Positions 1 to 5,426 of a stretch of DNA of 6,298 nucleotides are shown here, one piece after another. Where the stretch lies: assembly GCA_016926925.1 (NCBI GenBank), contig JAFGNQ010000184.1, positions 1 through 6,298 of the forward strand, written 5' to 3'. Both the position numbers and the translations under genes were made by a program. The DNA comes from Candidatus Aminicenantota bacterium. GTDB lineage: Bacteria; Acidobacteriota; Aminicenantia; Aminicenantales; Aminicenantaceae. A model generated the notes under the pieces. That model made no database searches. It was not told the DNA's origin and saw nothing but the letters and a program-made list of their open reading frames with translations. Position 1 is the stretch's first letter. The number at the start of each line of letters is the position of its first letter.

Positions 1-1
1 A

Positions 2-997
2 TTCCTCCTGAGGCTGAAAGGTTACACCTACCAGCAGTTAGCGGCTAGAGGGATGGGAATTCAAACAACGGTGAATGCCACAAGAAAAGCATCCGAAGCG
101 GAGTTGGTTGAACTATCTCTAAGGCGGCTTGACAGAATGCTTCTCCACGGCACCACCACGGCTGAGGCCAAGAGCGGGTACGGACTGAACCTTAAGGATG
201 AAATGAAGCAGCTCCAAGCCATAAAAAAGGCTGACGCCAATCACCCGATCGATGTCGTCTCCACTTTTTTAGGGGCACACGAAGTCCCCGGGGAATACAA
301 ATCCCGTAAAGAAGACTACATCCATCTCCTCATTCATGAAATCCTTCCCAAGGTCAAATCGGGTGGACTGGCCGAATTCTTCGACGTCTTTTGCGAAGAA
401 GGAGTCTACACGATTGAAGAAACGGAAAGACTTGTCAAGGCTGCCAAGGAAGCAGGTCTCAAAATAAAGCTTCATGCCGATGAATTCGTGTCACTGGGCG
501 GTGCCGTTCTCGCAGCTAAGGAGGGGGCCGTATCCGCCGATCACTTGATCGCCGTATCTGCGGAGGGAATCAAACACCTCGTCGACAGCCGTACCGTGGC
601 TACGCTTCTTCCCGGCGTCTCCTATTTTCTCATGCACGAGAAAAAGGCCCCCGCACGGGAGCTGATCGATGCGGGAGCCATTGTTGCTCTGGCCACCGAT
701 TTTAATCCGGGAAGCGCCATGAATGAATCCCTTCTCTTTGTGATGCGTCATGCGGTCTACACCCTGAAAATGAGCATCGAGGAATCCATCAACGCCGTAA
801 CAGCCAACGGCGCCTTCGCCCTGGACAGAGAAAATGAAGTCGGAAGCTTAGAACCAGGAAAAAAGATGGATTGCATCCTGTGCGAAATTCCCAACTATCC
901 TTATCTCGTCTATCATTTCGGTATCAATCCGATAAAGCACGTGATCAAAAACGGCCTGCTTGTTGTCAAGGACGGGCGAATTATTACGAACGCATGA
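2..997 (+). CDS. hutI: Imidazolonepropionase HutI, 5'-truncated by window edge
   Basis: HutI is a cytoplasmic metal-dependent amidohydrolase that opens the ring of 4-imidazolone-5-propionate to give N-formimino-glutamate, the third step of histidine degradation. The frame is open from base 2 and 331 residues are visible. Family members are about 410-420 residues, so about 80-90 N-terminal residues, including the first metal-binding His-x-His, lie upstream. The ATG at 53 is internal: the 17 codons before it already match HutI (FLLRLKGYTY, then a GMGI-x-TTV-x-ATR stretch). Visible family motifs, counted from base 2, are SGYGL near residue 58, LGAHEVPGEY near 90, the metal-ligand HADEF near 158, SADHL near 178, and ATDFNPGS near 231, which carries the metal-binding Asp. 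One small deviation is GMGI where many HutI have GGGI. The gene ends in TGA and faces hutH tail to tail. Family assignment is secure. Confidence 0.95.
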   Translation, partial: FLLRLKGYTYQQLAARGMGIQTTVNATRKASEAELVELSLRRLDRMLLHGTTTAEAKSGYGLNLKDEMKQLQAIKKADANHPIDVVSTFLGAHEVPGEYKSRKEDYIHLLIHEILPKVKSGGLAEFFDVFCEEGVYTIEETERLVKAAKEAGLKIKLHADEFVSLGGAVLAAKEGAVSADHLIAVSAEGIKHLVDSRTVATLLPGVSYFLMHEKKAPARELIDAGAIVALATDFNPGSAMNESLLFVMRHAVYTLKMSIEESINAVTANGAFALDRENEVGSLEPGKKMDCILCEIPNYPYLVYHFGINPIKHVIKNGLLVVKDGRIITNA

Positions 998-1006
998 TTT
1001 GAATCG

Positions 1007-2548
1007 TTAGTCAAGGCTACCGACGCTTTTTTCCACTTCGTTGAGAATCTCGCAGGATTTCACAAGTTCTTTCATTCTATTGTGATCCGGATACAGCGGC
1101 CTGTCGACATCCAAGAAATCAACATATCTTCGTATGACCTCCCTGGCTTTGGCTGTCCCCACACCTATCTTGTAAGGAGGATTTTCGATCCGGTCGCGCA
1201 TATCCAAGGCTTGGGCTGCAGCCATGAATTCAATTCCCAGTATCCCGTAGGCATTATCCAGTATCTGAAGATTCTTTAAAGCGGTGTTCATTCCCATGGA
1301 GACGAAATCCTCCTGGTCGGCAGCAGCCGGGATGGACTGAATGGAGGCCGGCATCGACAGAATACGCTGCTCTACGATCAGCATGTCCGCCGTGTACTGG
1401 CTCAACATCAAACCCGAGAACATGCCGGCTCCTCTGGTCAAGAAGGGGGGCAAACCCACATTCAAAGCAGGATGATTCAGACGGTTCATACGTCTTTCGG
1501 ACATGACACTCACCATGGTTATGGCAGCTCCCACCATATCCATGGGAAGAGAAACAGGGGTACCTTGAAAGTTGGCACCGGACAACTGAAGGTTCTCTTC
1601 GGGGAAGAAAATGGGATTATCGCCCACTCCGTTCAGCTCGATCTCGACTTGCTGCCGTGCCCAGGCAACAGCATCATGGGCGGAACCGATGACCTGGGGT
1701 GTAGAGCGCATGGAATAGGCATCCTGTACTTTGACTTTTAGTATTCCCTCATATAAATCTCCGCCCTTAATAATCTTTTGAATCACCTTGGCCGTCCTGA
1801 CAGCACCCGGGAAACCTCTGACTTCGTGCAGCTTGGGAGTATAGGGCTTCATGTTAGCCTTGAGCGCCTCGAGACTCATGGCGGCTGCGATCTCAGCCTG
1901 TTTCAGCCAATTGTTGACATCATAGAGCAATAGGGCGCTCATGCCGGTCAGAACATTGGAACCATTGATGGTGGCCAAGCCATCCCTCGCATGAAGTCCA
2001 GGTATGGGAATTCCGGCCTTACGGAACGCCTCCCTGCCCTCGTACATTTCGCCTTGGTAGTAGGCATGCCCCTCCCCCATCATAAGCAGAGCGATCTGGG
2101 ACATCGGAGACAAATCCCCACAGGCACCCACGGATCCCTTTTCACAGACATAGGGAGTGACCTCTTTGTTCAGCATATCCACCAGAGTTTGTGTTATAGC
2201 CAGCCGGCATCCGGATTTCCCGTTGGCATGAACATTGGCCCGGCTGAGCATTGCGGCTCGGACAAATTCTGCAGCCAACGGCTCCCCGATGCCCGCTGCA
2301 TGGTTGTATATAAGGTACCGCTGAAAGTCTTTCATCTGCTCATCGCTGAGCACTATCTCCGAGAGCTCTCCGATGCCGGTGTTGACACCATACACGATCT
2401 CCTGGGCATCGATCTTTTTCTCGAGCATGATCCTGCATTTCTTGATCTTCGCGATGGAGTCCGGATGCAGCTCGACTCGCTTTTTATTTCTGGCAACGGC
2501 AGTTAGTTCGTTTATCGTCAATTCCGATCCATTGATGACGAGTGTCAT
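1007..2548 (-). CDS. hutH: Histidine ammonia-lyase HutH with Ala-Cys-Gly MIO triad
   Basis: HutH eliminates ammonia from L-histidine to give trans-urocanate, the first step of histidine degradation. It is a homotetrameric cytoplasmic enzyme with a self-made MIO cofactor. The 513-residue length is normal. Active-site landmarks are Tyr53 in YGVNTGIG, His83 in NHAAGIGEPL, Asn195 in ATINGSN, Gln275/Tyr278/Arg281 in QDAYSMRSTPQ, Phe327 in GANFQG, and Glu413 in DQEDFVSMG. The cofactor triad at residues 142-144 is Ala-Cys-Gly (Cys codon TGT, plus-strand bases 2120-2122), whereas most family members have Ala-Ser-Gly. Other departures are NH for SH before AAG, NFQGTP for NFHGEP, and QEDF for QEDH. The ATG is preceded by a strong site (AAGGAGGAG, 2552-2560). 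The histidine substrate is supported by His83 and the adjacent hutI, but another aromatic amino acid is not excluded. Confidence 0.9.
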   Translation of the reverse strand: MTLVINGSELTINELTAVARNKKRVELHPDSIAKIKKCRIMLEKKIDAQEIVYGVNTGIGELSEIVLSDEQMKDFQRYLIYNHAAGIGEPLAAEFVRAAMLSRANVHANGKSGCRLAITQTLVDMLNKEVTPYVCEKGSVGACGDLSPMSQIALLMMGEGHAYYQGEMYEGREAFRKAGIPIPGLHARDGLATINGSNVLTGMSALLLYDVNNWLKQAEIAAAMSLEALKANMKPYTPKLHEVRGFPGAVRTAKVIQKIIKGGDLYEGILKVKVQDAYSMRSTPQVIGSAHDAVAWARQQVEIELNGVGDNPIFFPEENLQLSGANFQGTPVSLPMDMVGAAITMVSVMSERRMNRLNHPALNVGLPPFLTRGAGMFSGLMLSQYTADMLIVEQRILSMPASIQSIPAAADQEDFVSMGMNTALKNLQILDNAYGILGIEFMAAAQALDMRDRIENPPYKIGVGTAKAREVIRRYVDFLDVDRPLYPDHNRMKELVKSCEILNEVEKSVGSLD

Positions 2549-2627
2549 TTTCTCCTCCTTTTCTCAGACGAACCGTTTTGGATAAAAAAATTCTTTTCTA
2601 TTGTGCAGACAACTGATTGGACTGTAT

Positions 2628-3191
2628 TCAGGAATCGAGAAGCTCTTGGGTCTTGGCTGCAGCCAATCGACCTAATCGGCCGCAGACTTTCGAGCTCGTG
2701 CCTTCTTTCCTAATTTCCGCACAGTGCAAAGGAGCTACGGACCGCCACCACTTCCAGTACTCCTTGACCAGCATGCCGCATCGGGCTTTCGCAATCTTCC
2801 GGTCCGGGTCCTTCATTCCAGAAGAGAGTCCGATGGCCATGATTCCGGACGTGAGAAACCCACAGAGATCCTTATGGTACAGTCCCCCACCAAAACCGCT
2901 GGCAGCCCAGACAAACTCCTCCGGTTTTTTCAGATAACGTAGGGATACCATGAAAAGAGACTCCGCACAGCTGAAGTCTTTTCCGAAATAATTGGCCAAA
3001 TCTTTGGCCATGGAAGATTTCTCAACTATCTTCAACTCTTCAGGAGTTAATTCTTCTTTCAGCTCCGGTTCTTTCTGCACCCAAAGCGACAACACCCGTG
3101 GTTTGACGAGCATGTTTGTACCGGCTAGCATTCCGGGAAGGAATCCCATAAAATTCCTGCGGGACAGGGCCATTTCAGACAATTTTTTCAT
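2628..3191 (-). CDS. Tat-exported C_GCAxxG_C_C family putative redox protein
   Basis: This is a 187-residue protein of unknown biochemical role. Residues 10-15 (SRRNFM) form a twin-arginine motif followed by a short hydrophobic stretch (GFLPGMLAGTNMLV), so export in folded form by Tat is likely. Residues about 40-65 are charged and probably a linker. The rest fits the C_GCAxxG_C_C putative redox family: Cys75 in FSCAESL, then GFGGG at 99-103, Cys110 in LCGFLTSG, Cys157 in LHCAEI and Cys170 in KVCGRLG. The spacing and glycine-rich loop fit. The CGAxxG signature is degenerate here (CGFLTS), and there is an extra Cys138. The family has four conserved cysteines thought to be redox-active or to bind a cofactor; function is not established. 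The start is supported by AAAGGAG at 3197-3203, 5 bases upstream. hutH begins 79 bases downstream on the same strand. Confidence 0.72.
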   Translation of the reverse strand: MKKLSEMALSRRNFMGFLPGMLAGTNMLVKPRVLSLWVQKEPELKEELTPEELKIVEKSSMAKDLANYFGKDFSCAESLFMVSLRYLKKPEEFVWAASGFGGGLYHKDLCGFLTSGIMAIGLSSGMKDPDRKIAKARCGMLVKEYWKWWRSVAPLHCAEIRKEGTSSKVCGRLGRLAAAKTQELLDS

Positions 3192-3243
3192 TTACTCTCC
3201 TTTCGATCGGGACTTCGCATGCATTTCGATTCTGCTCATTGCA

Positions 3244-3270
3244 ATAATGAGAACCTAGATGTCCTGACAA
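3244..3270 (-). promoter_or_regulatory. Weak promoter candidate for the Tat-protein gene, with inverted repeat
   Basis: After the terminator candidate the minus strand has TTGTCA (3265-3270), 15 bases, then CATTAT (3244-3249). This gives a -35 close to consensus, a short spacer and a fair -10. A perfect inverted repeat, CTCATT-GCAAT-AATGAG (3235-3251), covers the -10 and could be an operator. The calls rest on pattern alone. Confidence 0.27.
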
Positions 3271-3311
3271 TAAAACGAATCTGAAGGGATGGCCACGCTC
3301 AGTTCAGATTC
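3271..3311 (-). terminator. Rho-independent terminator candidate after M20 gene
   Basis: On the minus strand a perfect 9-base stem (GAATCTGAA / TTCAGATTC, plus-strand arms 3303-3311 and 3277-3285) with a 17-base loop is followed directly by GTTTTATT. It sits about 60 bases after the M20 stop codon and before the Tat-protein gene. The stem is AT-rich and the loop is long, so termination may be partial. The other strand has no T tract after the stem. Confidence 0.5.
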
Positions 3312-3369
3312 TTGAACATTCTCTTTATCAGGTACTCATTATTATTAATGGAGCCATGAGAACTTGGAG

Positions 3370-4860
3370 CTAGTGAATGCTCCGAGACTTGACAGGGGGT
3401 TTGAGGTCAGGAGGCAGGGGGGATTTGTATTCACGGCCGTTTTTCTTCTTTATCCATTCCTCTCTCATCTTCTGGACGATCTTGGGATTCATGAAAAAGT
3501 CGACTCCCGAGGCAGCCATGACTTTTGCGGCCGTCAGCATTGCTTTATGCCCGATGGACATCCCTCCGCAGGCTACTGCCGCCCAATGATGCCCTGGTGT
3601 GTCTATGGGTTTGAAAGCAATACCGAGCGAAGTCGTGGGAGTCAGCCAGCTGACTTCAGCCACATCCGTCGATCCTCCTCCCCAACTTCTCTCCGGAAGC
3701 TTGAATGGCTCGATGGTGGTCTTCAAACCTTTGGCCTCAATATTCAGATTTTTTTGAATCTCTTTCCCAAAGGCCTGCTCTTCCTCATCGAAGACAGGCG
3801 GACCTACGAGCAATAGGTTGCTGTAGACGACCTCATTTCCCGTCCGATTGGCCAAGGTTTCGTGAACACCGCTGATAAAATGAATCTTGTAGTCCGTCTC
3901 CGTCATCAAGGCAGCTCCCTCAATGATCTTGAGCACCCTTGCATAATCCTCCTTGACACTATCACGGTCGATATCGCGGACATAATACCAAGCTCGAGCA
4001 TAGTCGGGAACCACATTCGGCGCACTGCCTCCGCGTTCGATGACATAATGAATTCTTGCCGTGGGCTTAAGGTGCTCGCGGAGGAAGTTCAGACCGATAT
4101 CTGTCAGTTCAACCGCATCGAGGGCGCTGCGTGCGTGCCATGGATCACCGGCGGCATGCGCAGTCTTCCCGAAAAATTCAAGTTCAAACTGGTTCATGGC
4201 GTTGCTGGAACCCATGGATACTCCATTCTCGGTAGCGGGATGCCACTGAATGCAACACGAGAGCCCATCGAAAAGGCCGTCACGCGCCATGAAGACCTTC
4301 CCGACTACGGTCTCTTCTGCGGGACATCCGAAGAGCTTCACTGTTCCGGTGAGTTTTTCATCCTGCAGGACCTCTTTCAGCGCTACAGCAGCCGCCGTAC
4401 TGGCCGTACCGAAAATATTGTGGCCGCATCCGTGTCCGGGCTTTCCCTCCTCCAGGGCCTCTTTGTTCGGCTTTTGATCCTGAGAAAGACCGGGAAGAGC
4501 GTCATACTCCGCCAGGATCCCGATCACAGGCTCTCCCTGTCCGTAAACAGCTACAAAGGCCGTGGGCATACCTGCCACGCCCCGGGTGACTCGAAATCCA
4601 TTCTCCTCCAGGTAGGTGGCCAGCAATTCGGAGGATTGATACTCCTCCATGGCCACTTCCGCAAACCGCCAAATCTGAGCATTGATTTCACTCAGCTCGG
4701 AAAAATGTGCGTCAAGCCAGGAAAATACGAGCTTCTTTTCGAAATTCAATTTGGCCGGCGCAACATCTATCACCAGCGGATCATCTTGCTTGTTCTCGGC
4801 AAAAACAATAACACTCAAAAAAACAAGCATGGTTAAAAAAACAGTGCGAATTTTATGCAT
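3370..4860 (-). CDS. Secreted M20 family amidohydrolase, AbgB-like
   Basis: This is a metallo-amidohydrolase of peptidase family M20 and most resembles the AbgB branch (p-aminobenzoyl-glutamate hydrolase subunit, about 480 residues); this one has 496. Residues 1-21 are a Sec signal peptide: MHKIR, a hydrophobic core, and a VFA cleavage site before ENKQ. Catalytic-domain motifs in order are LAEYDALPGLSQ near 116-127 (bridging metal ligand), GHGCGHN at 142-148 (metal ligands), PAEE at 180-183 (catalytic Glu), and QWHP near 205-208. The dimerisation-domain motif KTAHAAGDPWHARSALDA is at 232-249. GGGSTDVAEVSW (394-405) and PGHHW (422-426, metal His) close the active site. The likely role is hydrolysis of an acyl- or aryl-amino-acid amide outside the cytoplasm; the substrate cannot be read from sequence. 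In E. coli AbgB partners AbgA, but no AbgA-like gene is visible here. A TTG 12 codons upstream is rejected because it would spoil the signal peptide. Confidence 0.88.
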   Translation of the reverse strand: MHKIRTVFLTMLVFLSVIVFAENKQDDPLVIDVAPAKLNFEKKLVFSWLDAHFSELSEINAQIWRFAEVAMEEYQSSELLATYLEENGFRVTRGVAGMPTAFVAVYGQGEPVIGILAEYDALPGLSQDQKPNKEALEEGKPGHGCGHNIFGTASTAAAVALKEVLQDEKLTGTVKLFGCPAEETVVGKVFMARDGLFDGLSCCIQWHPATENGVSMGSSNAMNQFELEFFGKTAHAAGDPWHARSALDAVELTDIGLNFLREHLKPTARIHYVIERGGSAPNVVPDYARAWYYVRDIDRDSVKEDYARVLKIIEGAALMTETDYKIHFISGVHETLANRTGNEVVYSNLLLVGPPVFDEEEQAFGKEIQKNLNIEAKGLKTTIEPFKLPERSWGGGSTDVAEVSWLTPTTSLGIAFKPIDTPGHHWAAVACGGMSIGHKAMLTAAKVMAASGVDFFMNPKIVQKMREEWIKKKNGREYKSPLPPDLKPPVKSRSIH

Positions 4861-4864
4861 TATG

Positions 4865-4872
4865 CTCCTCCC
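4865..4872 (-). promoter_or_regulatory. Ribosome binding site fixing the M20 start
   Basis: The minus strand reads GGGAGGAG four bases before the ATG at 4860. This site lies inside the in-frame extension to the upstream TTG (4896) and so argues that translation starts at 4860. The signal peptide that then begins at residue 1 agrees. Confidence 0.8.
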
Positions 4873-5013
4873 GACACGAATCTGATGCCAGATCAAATAT
4901 TTTTTTCATCCAACAAGAATCGAAGAACGCGAATCGATCTCGTTTGATTCGAGGCACTCCTGCTAACGAACTCCCTAGAAAGGCCTGCAAAAACTGTCCA
5001 AATCGTTATCATA

Positions 5014-5044
5014 TATATAAATGAGAATTGTCATGGAATGTCAA
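5014..5044 (-). promoter_or_regulatory. Promoter candidate for the M20 gene
   Basis: On the minus strand a perfect TTGACA (5039-5044) is followed after 19 bases by TATATA (5014-5019) in a TATATATATGAT stretch. TTTATA at 17-base spacing is an alternative -10. Transcription from here would leave a leader of roughly 145 bases before the ATG at 4860. Two small hairpins lie in that leader: CGAATC/GATTCG (4930-4935 and 4946-4951) and ATCTG/CAGAT (4880-4884 and 4889-4893), the latter about 8 bases before the ribosome binding site. Confidence 0.45.
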
Positions 5045-5056
5045 GTTATATCTAAT
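5028..5056 (+). promoter_or_regulatory. Plus-strand promoter candidate with no gene behind it
   Basis: TTGTCA (5028-5033), a 17-base spacer, and TCTAAT (5051-5056) each match the sigma-70 consensus at five of six positions with ideal spacing. It overlaps the minus-strand promoter candidate. The next plus-strand sequence contains no open frame with a ribosome binding site, so if real it would make an untranslated RNA, one antisense to the end of the aldo/keto reductase gene, or both. Confidence 0.35.
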
Positions 5057-5154
5057 GGGCGGATGCATCCCAGTTTTCGCGATGAACTCAAATTCAATGA
5101 GGGGGGGGTGCTCGTCACGGTTCATTTTCGTCGAAGACCCCCCACCATCCACCA

Positions 5155-5181
5155 TGCGACTCATACGAACTATGACTCGCA
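5155..5181. repeat. Interrupted palindrome, 11-base arms with one mismatch
   Basis: The arms TGCGACTCATA (5155-5165) and TATGACTCGCA (5171-5181) are inverse complements except at one central pair, with a 5-base spacer CGAAC. It could be a protein-binding site or an RNA hairpin. No U-rich tail follows on either strand, so it does not look like a terminator. Confidence 0.6.
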
Positions 5182-5412
5182 CCAGCTTGGCTCATTCCGG
5201 TAAACGGTGCGTACAGGCAGCAGAAGACAATAGCCTCCCTACCACCATGCGGCGCAGATGTACGTGAACCTGATAGGATGATTTCTCACAGCCGCAATCT
5301 TTAACGCCATTCCACCAAATTCACTGTTCCCCTGGTTCGCGGCACTTATGATAAGAATGTACTTCTCGAATATGGGGATACTTCCCTAAGACCCTCTATC
5401 ATAAGGAGAACG

Positions 5413-5426
5413 GATCCCGAAGGATC
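5413..5426 (-). terminator. UUCG-capped hairpin on the aldo/keto reductase stop codon
   Basis: In the minus-strand transcript, GAUCC-UUCG-GGAUC forms a 5-base stem closed by a C(UUCG)G tetraloop, a very stable RNA cap. The stem begins at the second base of the stop codon. The following bases (CGUUCUCCUU) are only moderately U-rich, so it may stabilise the 3' end or terminate weakly. The 9-base inverted repeat CTTATGATA/TATCATAAG (5345-5405) lies just downstream. Confidence 0.4.

Larger units (their letters stand above)
4897..5424. other. Non-coding intergenic region rich in inverted repeats
   Basis: I see no credible gene here. Short open frames on the plus strand start at weak or absent ribosome binding sites and resemble nothing I recognise. 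The stretch holds the two overlapping promoter candidates, the palindrome GGATGCATCC (5061-5070), a GGGGGGT/ACCCCCC stem (5103-5109 and 5137-5143), and an 11-base interrupted palindrome (5155-5181). It also has a 10-base direct repeat CCACCATGCG (5149-5158 and 5242-5251) and a 9-base inverted repeat near the aldo/keto reductase end (5345-5353 and 5397-5405). Confidence 0.6.

Noticed and set aside
53..55. ATG at 53 as the hutI start
   Set aside because: The frame is open to base 2, and the 17 preceding codons match HutI (RLKG-x-TY). The gene simply enters from outside the window.
1991..2506. 171-codon plus-strand open frame
   Set aside because: It lies antisense within hutH and its translation resembles no family.
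2549..2627. Terminator between the Tat-protein gene and hutH
   Set aside because: The minus strand has a run of T residues, but only a 4-base stem precedes it. Read-through into hutH seems more likely.
3862..4836. 324-codon plus-strand open frame
   Set aside because: It is antisense to the M20 gene, which has complete family motifs. The antisense translation shows no recognisable domain.
4894..4896. TTG at 4896 as the M20 start
   Set aside because: It has no good ribosome binding site and would put 12 residues in front of a clean signal peptide. The ATG at 4860 has GGGAGGAG 4 bases upstream.
5021..5267. Two short plus-strand open frames in the gap (60 and 79 codons)
   Set aside because: There is no ribosome binding site, one begins with TTG, and the composition looks like translated repeat and homopolymer sequence.
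5100..5424. Group II intron or transposon remnant in the gap
   Set aside because: The repeats suggested a mobile element, but I found no intron domain V, reverse transcriptase, transposase fragment, or target-site duplication.
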